A DNA stretch of 42,203 nt from Roseicyclus amphidinii (GTDB lineage: Bacteria; Pseudomonadota; Alphaproteobacteria; Rhodobacterales; Rhodobacteraceae). The position numbers and the translations under genes are program-made. The stretch spans positions 1-42,203 of the forward strand of contig NZ_JASJOE010000032.1 of assembly GCF_030163755.1 (NCBI RefSeq). The letters are read 5' to 3'. The notes under the pieces were generated by a model. That model searched no databases. It was not told the DNA's origin and saw only the letters and a list, made by a program, of their open reading frames with translations. Positions 1 through 8,247 of the stretch are shown here, piece by piece. Positions within the stretch are counted from its first letter, which is position 1; each line of letters begins with the position of its first letter.

Positions 1-555
1 CGGCCCGACGGGCCGCCGGGCCAAGCCGCGCTGCGCAGCTTCGTGGCCGCGCTCGCGCTGCGCGATGCGCTGATCGCCGCGGGCGTGCCCGAGGGGGCGC
101 TGGCGCTGAAATGGCCCAATGACGTGCTTCTGAGCGGCGGAAAGCTTGCGGGCATCCTGCTGGAAAGCGCAGGCAGCGGCGGGCGGATCGACAGCCTGAT
201 CATCGGGATCGGCGTGAACCTCGCCGCCGCGCCCACGCCCGAGCAACTGGAGCCGGGCGCGGTGCCCCCCGTCAGCCTGAAGGCCGAGACGGGCATCGAC
301 GTGACGCCCGAGGATTTCCTCGACCTGCTCGCAGCCGCGTATGACGCGCGCGAGCGACAGTTCACAACCTGGGGCTTTGCGCCCATCCGCACCGCCTGGC
401 TTGCCCATGCGGCAAGGCTGGGCGAGACGATCACCGCCCGCACCGCGCGGGACGAGACCGTGGGGCGCTTCACCGACGTGGACAGCGACGGCCATCTCGT
501 GCTGGAAACGGCCAAGGGCCCCCGGCGCATCGCGGCGGCCGACATCTTCTTCTGA
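1..555 (+). CDS. birA: Biotin--[acetyl-CoA-carboxylase] ligase, 3' part (5' end outside window)
   Basis: Ligase that activates biotin with ATP and attaches it to the biotin carrier protein of acetyl-CoA carboxylase and other biotin enzymes in the cytoplasm. The reading frame is open from base 1, so the start lies upstream. The visible 184 residues hold the BirA/LplA core motif KWPNDVLL followed by GKLAGILLE, then the IIGIGVNL segment and a short C-terminal SH3-like domain ending in ADIFF. No helix-turn-helix can be judged because the N-terminus is missing. It is followed after 14 bp by coaX and then rnj on the same strand; in Rhodobacteraceae this trio commonly follows the nuo genes, so the operon may begin there. 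Confidence 0.93.
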   Translation, partial: RPDGPPGQAALRSFVAALALRDALIAAGVPEGALALKWPNDVLLSGGKLAGILLESAGSGGRIDSLIIGIGVNLAAAPTPEQLEPGAVPPVSLKAETGIDVTPEDFLDLLAAAYDARERQFTTWGFAPIRTAWLAHAARLGETITARTARDETVGRFTDVDSDGHLVLETAKGPRRIAAADIFF

Positions 556-569
556 AGGGGGGAGGGGCC

Positions 570-1349
570 ATGCTTCTCTGCATAGATTGCGGCAACACCA
601 ACACCGTTTTCAGCGTCTGGGACGGCGCGCGTTTTCTTTGCACGCTGCGCACCGCGACCGATCACCAGCGGACCGCCGACCAGTATTACGTCTGGTTCTC
701 GACGCTGATGGCGCATCACAAGCTGCCGGTCGAGATCACCGAGTGCATCCTGTCCTCGACCGTGCCGCGGGTGGTCTTCAACCTGCGGGTTCTCTGTGAC
801 CGCTATTTCGACTGCCGCCCCCTTGTCGTGGGCAAGCCCGAGTGCCTTTTGCCCCATTCGCCGCGCGTGGACGCGGGCACGCAGGTCGGCCCCGACCGGC
901 TGGTGAACACCGCGGGGGCCTATGACCGGCACGGCGGCGACCTGATCGTGGTGGATTTCGGCACCGCCACGACCTTTGACGTCGTGGCCCATGACGGGGC
1001 CTATGTGGGCGGCGTGATCGCGCCGGGCGTGAACCTCAGCCTCGAGGCGCTGCACCATGCCGCCGCGGCGTTGCCGCACGTTGACGTGACCAAACCGCAA
1101 AGGGTGATCGGCACGAATACGGTTGCATGCATGCAGTCGGGTGTGTTCTGGGGCTACGTGGGCCTTGTGCGCGGCGTCTGCGACCGCATCCGCGCAGAGC
1201 ATGAGCGCCCCATGCGCATCATCGGGACCGGCGGGCTTGCCTCGTTGTTCTCGCAGGGCGATGTTCTATTTGACCGTATCGAAGACGATCTGACCATGCA
1301 TGGCCTGACGGTCATCCACCATTACAACAAGGACCAAGGCGCCATATGA
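570..1349 (+). CDS. coaX: Type III pantothenate kinase
   Basis: Phosphorylates pantothenate with ATP, the first step of coenzyme A synthesis; type III enzymes belong to the ASKHA fold and are unrelated to CoaA. The 259-residue length is normal for the family. Visible motifs are the N-terminal phosphate loop CIDCGNTNTVFSVWD, the DFGTATTFD segment with the conserved Asp, GGVIAPG, and a late GTGG. The ATG follows the purine-rich sequence GGGGGGAGGGG, a good ribosome binding site. The stop codon overlaps the rnj start in an ATGA arrangement, which suggests translational coupling in the birA-coaX-rnj operon. Confidence 0.95.
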   Translation: MLLCIDCGNTNTVFSVWDGARFLCTLRTATDHQRTADQYYVWFSTLMAHHKLPVEITECILSSTVPRVVFNLRVLCDRYFDCRPLVVGKPECLLPHSPRVDAGTQVGPDRLVNTAGAYDRHGGDLIVVDFGTATTFDVVAHDGAYVGGVIAPGVNLSLEALHHAAAALPHVDVTKPQRVIGTNTVACMQSGVFWGYVGLVRGVCDRIRAEHERPMRIIGTGGLASLFSQGDVLFDRIEDDLTMHGLTVIHHYNKDQGAI

Positions 1350-3022
1350 CCGACCGGAACCGGCTGATCTACCTCCCCCTCGGAGGCGCGGGGGAGATCG
1401 GGATGAATTGCTATGTCTACGGCTACGGCCCCGCGGGCAAGGAGCGGCTGATCGTCGTGGACCTGGGCGTCGCCTTCCCCGACATGGACGGCCAGCCGGG
1501 CGTCGACGTGATCCTGCCCGATATCGCCTGGCTGCACGAGCGGCGCGACCGGATCGACGGCATCTTCATCACCCACGCGCACGAGGATCACGTGGGCGCT
1601 GTCGGGCACCTCTGGGGCCAGCTGCGCGCGCCGGTCCACTGCCGCCGCTTCACCGCCATCCACGCCATGCGCAAGCTGGAAGAAGCGGGCCACAGCACCG
1701 AGCAGGTGCGCGTGGCCCCCGTCTGGCCCGAGGCGGTCAAGGCGGGCCCCTTCACGGTGCAATTCGCCCCCGTCAGCCACTCGATCCCCGAGGCGTCCGC
1801 GCTGGTGATCGACACGCCCGAGGGGCGGGTGGTGCATTCGGGCGATTTCAAGATCGACCGCGGCCCGGTGGTGGGCGAGCCCTTCGACCCCGAGTTGTGG
1901 CAGCAGATCGGCGCGGATGGCGTGCTGGCCTACATCTGCGACTCGACCAATGTCTTCAACCGTCACGCGGGCCGCTCGGAAAGCCAGCTGCCCGAGCCCA
2001 TCGGCGAGCTGATCGCGGGGGCGAAGGGGATGGTCGTGGCGACGACCTTTGCCAGCAACATCGCGCGTCTCAAGACGCTGGCCGATGCCGCCGTCGCCAA
2101 TGGCCGCTCCGTCTGCCTGATGGGGCGGGCGATGAAGCGCATGGTATCGGCCGGCGAGGAGGCGGGTGTTCTGGTGGGCTTCCCGCGCACGCTCTCGCCG
2201 GAAGAGGCGCTGGACGTCCCGCGCGAGAACCTGATGCTGATCGTCACCGGATCGCAGGGCGAACGCCGCGCGGCCTCGGCCTCGCTGGCGCGGGGCACCT
2301 ATCTCGGCCATGAGCTCAAGGAGGGGGACATGTTCCTGTTCTCCTCCAAGACCATTCCCGGCAACGAGGTGGGCGTCGCCCGCATCAAGAACGCGCTGGC
2401 CGAAAAGGGCGTCGACGTGATCGACGACAGCCACGGGTTCTACCATGTCTCGGGCCATGCCAACCGCCCCGATCTCGAGGCGATGCACGACATCCTGCGC
2501 CCGCGGATCCTGATCCCCAACCACGGCGAATACCGCCACCTGCGCGAACATGCGCAGCTTGGTCTCGCCAAGGGGATGACCGGAATCGTGGCGGCCAATG
2601 GCTCGCTCGTCGAGCTGTCGGGCAACGCGCCGCGGATCGTGGAGTATATCGACGTGTCGAAGACCTATCTCGACGGCACGGCCTTTGTCGGTGCGCTCGA
2701 CGGGGTGATCCGCGAGCGGATGAAGCTGGCATTGAACGGGCTGGTCGCGGTCGCGCTGATCGTCGACGAGGATGACCTGCTGCTCGAGGACAGCTGGGTG
2801 CAGCTGCGCGGCCTGCCCGAGACGGCGGGCAATGGCGCGGACCTTGCCGAGATGATCGAGGATGCTCTGGCCGAGGCGATGCCGCGCTTCGACGCCAAGA
2901 CGGTGATGGACGATGACCGGCTGGAAGAGGCCGTGCGCCGCATCACGCGCAACCTGTGCCTGACCGAGATCGGCAAGAAGCCCGAGGTGGCGGTGCTGAT
3001 CTCGCGGCTGATGGCCGCCTGA
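1346..3022 (+). CDS. rnj: Ribonuclease J
   Basis: Metallo-beta-lactamase/beta-CASP ribonuclease with endonuclease and 5'-3' exonuclease activity, used by alphaproteobacteria in mRNA decay and rRNA maturation. The 558-residue protein starts MTDRNRLIYLPLGG and shows the zinc motif THAHEDHVG near residue 75, HSGDFKID, the beta-CASP domain with TGSQGERRAA, the late histidine motifs SGHANR and PNHGEYRHL, and the usual C-terminal domain. The ATG overlaps the coaX stop by four bases, so it is the last gene of a coupled operon. A strong intrinsic terminator follows directly. Confidence 0.95.
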   Translation: MTDRNRLIYLPLGGAGEIGMNCYVYGYGPAGKERLIVVDLGVAFPDMDGQPGVDVILPDIAWLHERRDRIDGIFITHAHEDHVGAVGHLWGQLRAPVHCRRFTAIHAMRKLEEAGHSTEQVRVAPVWPEAVKAGPFTVQFAPVSHSIPEASALVIDTPEGRVVHSGDFKIDRGPVVGEPFDPELWQQIGADGVLAYICDSTNVFNRHAGRSESQLPEPIGELIAGAKGMVVATTFASNIARLKTLADAAVANGRSVCLMGRAMKRMVSAGEEAGVLVGFPRTLSPEEALDVPRENLMLIVTGSQGERRAASASLARGTYLGHELKEGDMFLFSSKTIPGNEVGVARIKNALAEKGVDVIDDSHGFYHVSGHANRPDLEAMHDILRPRILIPNHGEYRHLREHAQLGLAKGMTGIVAANGSLVELSGNAPRIVEYIDVSKTYLDGTAFVGALDGVIRERMKLALNGLVAVALIVDEDDLLLEDSWVQLRGLPETAGNGADLAEMIEDALAEAMPRFDAKTVMDDDRLEEAVRRITRNLCLTEIGKKPEVAVLISRLMAA

Positions 3023-3026
3023 CGCA

Positions 3027-3064
3027 AAACGGCCCGCGCCTGGGGCGCGGGCCGTTTCTTTTCC
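3027..3064 (+). terminator. Intrinsic terminator after rnj, possibly bidirectional
   Basis: A 14-bp perfect stem (3027-3040 with 3044-3057) closes a TGG loop and is followed by a T-rich run (CTTTT). It lies 4 bp after the rnj stop. The A-rich start of the left arm means it could also stop leftward transcription from the helicase gene, whose stop is at 3081. Confidence 0.9.
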
Positions 3065-3080
3065 TGTTCCGGTCAGTCTG

Positions 3081-4829
3081 TCAGGCGTCGGTGTCGGTGG
3101 CTTCCGGTGCGGCGCTGTCCTCGACTGCGGGCTGCGCCTCGGGCGCGGGGTCCTGCACGGCCTCCGCCTCCACCTTCTTGCGGCGGCGGGTGCGCTTTGG
3201 CTTGGGCGCCTCGGCCTTGGCCTGCGCCTCGACCGCCTCGACCGCCTCGACCGCCGCGGCGGGGGCGTCCTGATCGGCGGTGTCCGCCGCGGCGCTCGGG
3301 GCGTCCTGCGCGTCGGGTGTGGGCTGGGCGGCCGGACGGCCGCGGCGTTCATCGAAACTCAGCGCGATGAAATCGGGCAGGTGGTCGCCCATACCGACCA
3401 CGCGGCCCCGGTCACCCCGGTCGCCGCGATCCCTGTCGCGCCCGCCACGCTCGCGCACGGGACGACCCCGGCCGCTGCGCTCGCGCGGGGGCTCGTCGGG
3501 GACCGTATCGACCGGCGCCTCCTGCGCCTTGGCGGGGCTGTCGGCCGCGCTGCTCTCGGCATCCCGATCACGCCCGCCGCGGCGACGGGTGCCGCGTGAG
3601 CGGCTGCGAGAGCCGCCGCGGTCCTCGGTCTTGTCCTCGGCCCCGGCATCGCCGCGGTCCTGCGATCCGCCGCCGGCGGGTGTCCAGGGCAGTTCGGCCC
3701 GCGGGATCGTCGTTTCGATCAGGCTTTCGATGGCACCGAGATACTTGTCGTCGCTGGGCACGGCGATGGAGATCGCCACGCCCGAGCGGCCCGCGCGCCC
3801 CGTGCGGCCGATGCGGTGGACGTAATCCTCGGCATGGCTGGGCACGTCGTAGTTGAACACGTGGCTGACGCTGGGAATGTCGAGCCCGCGCGCGGCCACG
3901 TCCGAGGCTACGAGAAAGCGGATCGAGCCGTCGCGGAACCCGTCGAGCGTGCGCGTGCGGTGCGACTGGTCAAGGTCGCCGTGGATCGGCTCGGCATTCA
4001 GCCCATGCGCTTTCAGCGACTTGGCGACGATATCCACGTCCACCTTGCGGTTGCAGAAGATGATCGCGTTGGTGCAGCCCTCGCCCTCGGCCTCGATGGC
4101 CGAGCGCAGCATCTGGCGCTTGTCCTTGGCGCTGGTGTCGCGGCGCGTCGGCTTGAACTGCAACAGGCGCTGTTCGATCGTCTCGGAGGCGCTGGCCTGG
4201 CGGGCGACCTCGATCCGGGCCGGGTTCGACAGGAAGGTGTTGGTGATCCGCTCGATCTCGGGTGCCATGGTGGCCGAGTAGAACATCGTCTGCCGGGTGA
4301 AGGGCACAAGGCCGAAGATCCGCTCGATATCGGGGATGAAGCCCATGTCGAGCATCCGGTCGGCCTCATCGACGACCATCACCTTGACGTCGGTGAGGAT
4401 CAGCTTGCCGCGCTCGAAATGGTCGAGCAGCCGGCCGGGCGTGGCGATCAGCACGTCGACGCCCTTGTCGATCAGGGCGTCCTGCTCCTTGAAGCTGACG
4501 CCGCCGATCAGAAGCGCCTTCGTCAGCTTCACGTATTTCGCGTAGGTGTCGAAATTCTCGGCCACCTGCGCGGCCAGCTCGCGCGTGGGGCAAAGCACAA
4601 GGCTCCGCGGCATCCGCGCGCGGGCGCGGCCGCGGGCCAGCGCCGTGATCATCGGCAGCGTGAAGCTTGCCGTCTTGCCGGTGCCGGTCTGGGCGATGCC
4701 CAGGACGTCGCGCCCTTCGAGCGCGTGGGGAATGGCGCCGGCCTGGATCGGGGTGGGGGTTTCGTAACCGGCTTCGGTTACGGCCTTGAGAACCTTGGGA
4801 TTAAGGTTGAGGTCGGAAAAGCTCGTCAT
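3081..4829 (-). CDS. rhlE: DEAD-box ATP-dependent RNA helicase (RhlE type)
   Basis: Unwinds structured RNA using ATP; RhlE-type helicases act in ribosome assembly, RNA decay and cold adaptation. The 582-residue protein begins MTSFSDLNLNPKVLK, the usual Q-motif region, so I use this internal ATG rather than one 44 codons upstream. Motifs in order are PTPIQ, AQTGTGKT (residues 46-53), VDEADRMLDMGF, SATM, ARGLDIP and HRIGRTGR. After about residue 375 the chain becomes a disordered tail rich in Arg, Gly and Asp (several RGG and RDRG units), then an Ala/Glu/Lys-rich end with a short VEA repeat coded by a 9-bp tandem repeat near 3228-3257. No strong ribosome binding site precedes the start. It converges on rnj across a terminator. 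Confidence 0.93.
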   Translation of the reverse strand: MTSFSDLNLNPKVLKAVTEAGYETPTPIQAGAIPHALEGRDVLGIAQTGTGKTASFTLPMITALARGRARARMPRSLVLCPTRELAAQVAENFDTYAKYVKLTKALLIGGVSFKEQDALIDKGVDVLIATPGRLLDHFERGKLILTDVKVMVVDEADRMLDMGFIPDIERIFGLVPFTRQTMFYSATMAPEIERITNTFLSNPARIEVARQASASETIEQRLLQFKPTRRDTSAKDKRQMLRSAIEAEGEGCTNAIIFCNRKVDVDIVAKSLKAHGLNAEPIHGDLDQSHRTRTLDGFRDGSIRFLVASDVAARGLDIPSVSHVFNYDVPSHAEDYVHRIGRTGRAGRSGVAISIAVPSDDKYLGAIESLIETTIPRAELPWTPAGGGSQDRGDAGAEDKTEDRGGSRSRSRGTRRRGGRDRDAESSAADSPAKAQEAPVDTVPDEPPRERSGRGRPVRERGGRDRDRGDRGDRGRVVGMGDHLPDFIALSFDERRGRPAAQPTPDAQDAPSAAADTADQDAPAAAVEAVEAVEAQAKAEAPKPKRTRRRKKVEAEAVQDPAPEAQPAVEDSAAPEATDTDA

Positions 4830-4985
4830 ATGCGTCCAATCTGGCCGGGACACTCCCGGCGGTGAGATCTGGAGCGCATGGCCGTCGCGCTCCGCGGGTC
4901 GTCGGCATCGCGCGGACCGCGATGTTGGCGCGGACATATGCGAAAAGGCGGGCCACGTCAAACGAGGGTGGATTCGGCGCGTGGC

Positions 4986-5471
4986 TCACATGGCCGCGGC
5001 CGCCCGGAAGAGGGCGGCAGGCACCGCGATGTCGATGGCGCCCGAGGGGCCGACAAGGCGCGCGGACAACCCGCGCTCGGCGGCCTGGGCGAAGAGCGCC
5101 TGCGACAGGAAGATCATGCCCACCGGCGCGTCGCGGCAATGGCCGTGCGTGCAGCCAAGGCCACGGGTGCGGGCGTAGGGCAGTTCGATGCCGTCGCTCC
5201 ACGCTTCGCTGAACCACAGGCGATGGACGCCATCGCGGCGCTGCCCGATGACGAGGGCGCGCACCGTCTCGGCCCGCCGGGTGACGAGGATGACATGCCC
5301 CACGAGCACGTGATGGGGATGGTCCGAGATGCGCATCTGCGCGCTGTAGCTGCCCGACATGCCCGTGTGGGCGTTCGACAGCATCCCGCCCCCCTGCGCC
5401 AGCGCCTGCATGGCGGTCAGCCACAGGAACAGGGTGAAGACGAAGCAAAGCGTGTGCCAACGGATCAGCAT
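4986..5471 (-). CDS. Secreted hypothetical protein
   Basis: Function not known. The 161-residue product has a clear Sec signal peptide (MLIRWH, then a hydrophobic core rich in Phe/Leu, cleavage predicted after ALA at about residue 25), so it should be periplasmic. I start at the Met that places the charged n-region first; another ATG lies 18 bp upstream at 5489. The C-terminal half carries a GIELPYARTRGLGC segment with two further nearby Cys/His (CTHGHC), then a stretch ending PAALFRAA. The pattern of a short polar strand, a cysteine pair and a final PxxLFxxA faintly recalls invasion-associated locus B (IalB) domains; this is a guess, not an assignment. Confidence 0.75.
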   Translation of the reverse strand: MLIRWHTLCFVFTLFLWLTAMQALAQGGGMLSNAHTGMSGSYSAQMRISDHPHHVLVGHVILVTRRAETVRALVIGQRRDGVHRLWFSEAWSDGIELPYARTRGLGCTHGHCRDAPVGMIFLSQALFAQAAERGLSARLVGPSGAIDIAVPAALFRAAAAM

Positions 5472-5506
5472 GGGCGCAACTTGCCCCATGCCGGGTTAAG
5501 GCCGGG

Positions 5507-6130
5507 TTAATGCGGAGCGTTCAGCGCGCTGGCGTGCAGGGCGGGCCGGTAGCCCGCGCGCAGCACGGCCACGGTCGGGGCCGGGGTCAGCACGCTCACG
5601 CGTGCGGCGGGCCGCGGCACGGGCGGGCCGTAGCCCGCGGGGGACACCGGGCAGAACCCGTCTGCGGTGGCGAGATGCGCCTGCCCGTCCAGCAGCGCGA
5701 CAGCGCCCGCCGGCAGGTCGCGGGCCGGGGCCTCGTGCCGGACCTGCCGCCTTTGCCGCGTCACCCGCGCGGCATGCAACGCGCGGTCCATCGCCCGATG
5801 CCCCGCCGCCCCATGCACCGCGGCCCAGGCCGCTTTCCACGTCGCATAGGCCGCCGGGCGGCAATAGGCGCAGGGCCGGTGACCCGCGGCCAGCGCCACC
5901 GCCTCGTCAAGGAAGAAGAGCGGCGTCCAGCCGCGCGCCGGTTGGGGCCCGTGGTAGCGCCCGCGCGGGTGGGTCAGGACGCAGATGATCCAGTGCGGAT
6001 GCGTCCAGCGCCGTGGCCCGAGCCGCCCCTCCGTGTCGAACTGCAGTATCCCGCGGTTCCCGGTGAACAGGCCGCGGGCGGGGTCGGCGATGATCTCGCC
6101 GGTGGGAAGGACGCGGTTCTGCAGGGGCAT
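5507..6130 (-). CDS. Conserved alphaproteobacterial hypothetical protein with HRPCxYCR motif
   Basis: Unknown function. The 207-residue protein begins MPLQNRVLPTGEIIADPARG and continues GNRGI, a pattern I recall from uncharacterised proteins across Rhizobiales and Rhodobacterales. The central motif GHRPCAYCRPAAY is a CxxC pair flanked by His and Arg, which could bind a metal or a nucleic acid; it superficially recalls the metal-binding N-terminus of Ada. No signal peptide or membrane helix is seen, so it is probably cytoplasmic. The C-terminal third is Ala/Pro-rich. It lies 15 bp before the VOC gene start region on the same strand, and an AAAGGGG run precedes the ATG. Confidence 0.8.
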   Translation of the reverse strand: MPLQNRVLPTGEIIADPARGLFTGNRGILQFDTEGRLGPRRWTHPHWIICVLTHPRGRYHGPQPARGWTPLFFLDEAVALAAGHRPCAYCRPAAYATWKAAWAAVHGAAGHRAMDRALHAARVTRQRRQVRHEAPARDLPAGAVALLDGQAHLATADGFCPVSPAGYGPPVPRPAARVSVLTPAPTVAVLRAGYRPALHASALNAPH

Positions 6131-6145
6131 GGGGCACGGCCCCTT

Positions 6146-6493
6146 TCAGTCGGTGGTCCAGACCGCCATGGCGATGCCGCCCGGCGCGAGGAACTCGAAC
6201 CGGCGTCCGCCGGGAAAGGCGAAGATTGCTTGCGTGATCTCGGCACCCGCGGCGGTCACCTGCGCCAGCGCGGCCTCCAGATCCTCGGCGCGCAGCACGA
6301 TCAGGGGCGCGCGCGGCTCACCACGCTCCAGCCCGCCTCCGGTGCCCGCGCGCTGGATGTCACGGTAATCGGGGCCATAGTCCACGAACTCCCAGCCGAA
6401 GGCGGCTGCGAAGAAGCCTTGCGTCGCCTCGAGCTCGGGCGATGTGAACTCGACATAGTCGATGGGCAGGGGGATGGGCGACGTGGAGGACAT
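6146..6493 (-). CDS. VOC family (glyoxalase/bleomycin-resistance fold) protein
   Basis: A 115-residue member of the vicinal oxygen chelate superfamily, which includes glyoxalases, dioxygenases and antibiotic-binding proteins. The protein opens with IDYVEFTSPELEATQGFFAAAFGWEF, the first beta-alpha-beta unit of the fold, and its second half holds LRAEDLEAALAQVTAAGAE followed by FPGGRRFEFLAPGG and a terminal strand. A single module of this size usually works as a dimer. The substrate cannot be inferred. I start at MSSTSPIPL, preceded by AAGGTG; an upstream ATG would add seven residues. Confidence 0.88.
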   Translation of the reverse strand: MSSTSPIPLPIDYVEFTSPELEATQGFFAAAFGWEFVDYGPDYRDIQRAGTGGGLERGEPRAPLIVLRAEDLEAALAQVTAAGAEITQAIFAFPGGRRFEFLAPGGIAMAVWTTD

Positions 6494-6574
6494 GGGGGCA
6501 CCTTGCGTGTTCACTATCCGTTCACGCTGCCCGCAGCGCGCGCGCCTGTCAACGCCCTCCAGCCAGCGCCCGCC

Positions 6575-8197
6575 TCAGACCATCAGCTCCTTCGTTGCCG
6601 ACAGCGTCACGTCCGGGTAATCTCGCGCCACGCGGTCGATGTCCCATTGCAGGCGCGTGAGGTAGACCGGGTCACCGTCATTGTCGGTCGCCATGTGCTG
6701 CTTGTTGGCGGCGCCGAATTTCTCGACTGCCTCTTTTGCGCCATGCACCCAGCGGGCCGAGGTGAATTGCGACCCCTCGAAGCGGACGGGCAGGCCGTAT
6801 TCCAGCTCGATCCGGCTGGCCAGCACCTCGAATTGCAGCGCGCCCACGACGCCCACGATGAAGCCCGAGCCGAAGCTGGGCTTGAAGACCTTGGCCGCGC
6901 CTTCCTCGGCGAATTGCATCAGGGCCTTTTCCATGTGCTTGGCCTTCATCGGGTCGCCCGCGCGGCAGCTTTGCAGCAGCTCCGGCGCGAAGGAGGGGAT
7001 GCCGGTGAAGCGCAGCGCCTCGCCCTCGGTCAGGGCGTCGCCGATGCGCAATTGCCCGTGGTTTGGAATGCCGATGATGTCGCCGGCCCAGGCCTCCTCG
7101 GCCAGTTCGCGGTCCGAGGCGAGGAACATCACCGGGTTGGAGATCGCCATGGGCTTTTTCGAGCGCACATGGGTCAGCTTCATCCCCCGTTCGAAATGCC
7201 CCGAGACCAGCCGCACGAAGGCCACCCGGTCGCGGTGCTTGGGGTCCATGTTGGCCTGCACCTTGAAGACGAAGCCCGCGACCTTGGTCTCTTCGGGGGC
7301 GACCTGCCGGGGTTCGGCGGGCTGCACCTGCGGCTCGGGGCCGTATTCGGCGATGCCGTCCATCAGCTCCTTCACCCCGAAGGAATTGATCGCCGAGCCG
7401 AACCAGATCGGCGTCAGCGAGCCCTCGAGGAAGGCCGCGTGGTCGAAGGGCGGCAAAAGCTCGCGCGCCATCTCGATGTCTTCGCGCAGCTTCTCGAGCA
7501 GGGCGGCGGGGACGTGCTGGGCGAGCTTGGGGTCGTCGAGCCCCGCGATCTTGATCGATTCCGCCACCTTGTTGCGGTCGGCGCGGTCCATCAGCTCCAG
7601 CCGGTCGTGGATCAGGTCGTAGCAGCCGAGGAATTCGCGCCCCACGCCGATCGGCCAGGAGGCGGGCGTCACGTCGATGGCGAGGTTTTCCTGGATCTCG
7701 TCGATGATCTCGAAGGTATCGCGGCTTTCGCGGTCCATCTTGTTGCAGAAGGTCAGGATCGGCAGGTCGCGCAAGCGGCAGACCTCGAACAGTTTCTGCG
7801 TCTGGCTTTCCACGCCCTTGGCCCCGTCGATCACCATGATCGCGGCATCCACGGCGGTGAGCGTGCGATAGGTGTCTTCCGAGAAATCGCTGTGGCCGGG
7901 CGTGTCGACGAGGTTGAAGCGGTAGCTGCGGCTCGCGCCCGCGTAGTCGAAGCTCATCGCCGAGGCCGAGACCGAGATGCCGCGGTCCTTCTCCATCTGC
8001 ATGAAGTCCGACCGGGTGCGCCGCGCCTCGCCCTTGGCGCGGACCTGTCCGGCCATCTGGATCGCGCCGCCGTAGAGCAGGAATTTCTCGGTGAGCGTCG
8101 TCTTGCCCGCATCGGGGTGCGAGATGATCGCAAAGGTCCGGCGCCGCGCGATCTCGGGCGGCAGGGCGGGGCGGTTGGTGGGGGCGATGTCCAGCAT
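6575..8197 (-). CDS. prfC: Peptide chain release factor 3
   Basis: Translational GTPase that removes RF1 or RF2 from the ribosome after peptide release. The 540-residue protein shows G1 SHPDAGKTT, G2 region RGISVSAS, G3 DTPGHSDF and G4 NKMDRESRD, followed by the RF3-specific domains II and III with QFEVLASRIELEYG. Length is close to the E. coli enzyme. I start at MLDIAPTNRPALPPEIARR, which matches the family's short N-terminus; no clear Shine-Dalgarno sequence precedes it, and 13 further codons are open upstream. Neighbours are functionally unrelated. Confidence 0.95.
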   Translation of the reverse strand: MLDIAPTNRPALPPEIARRRTFAIISHPDAGKTTLTEKFLLYGGAIQMAGQVRAKGEARRTRSDFMQMEKDRGISVSASAMSFDYAGASRSYRFNLVDTPGHSDFSEDTYRTLTAVDAAIMVIDGAKGVESQTQKLFEVCRLRDLPILTFCNKMDRESRDTFEIIDEIQENLAIDVTPASWPIGVGREFLGCYDLIHDRLELMDRADRNKVAESIKIAGLDDPKLAQHVPAALLEKLREDIEMARELLPPFDHAAFLEGSLTPIWFGSAINSFGVKELMDGIAEYGPEPQVQPAEPRQVAPEETKVAGFVFKVQANMDPKHRDRVAFVRLVSGHFERGMKLTHVRSKKPMAISNPVMFLASDRELAEEAWAGDIIGIPNHGQLRIGDALTEGEALRFTGIPSFAPELLQSCRAGDPMKAKHMEKALMQFAEEGAAKVFKPSFGSGFIVGVVGALQFEVLASRIELEYGLPVRFEGSQFTSARWVHGAKEAVEKFGAANKQHMATDNDGDPVYLTRLQWDIDRVARDYPDVTLSATKELMV

Positions 8198-8247
8198 GGG
8201 CGCGATATAGGCGAGGCGACAGGCCGGGGCAATCACTCGCGGCGGGG

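Noticed and set aside
1322-3352. 676-codon leftward open frame antisense to rnj
   Set aside because: Composition is that of a high-GC antisense frame; rnj on the other strand has all family motifs.
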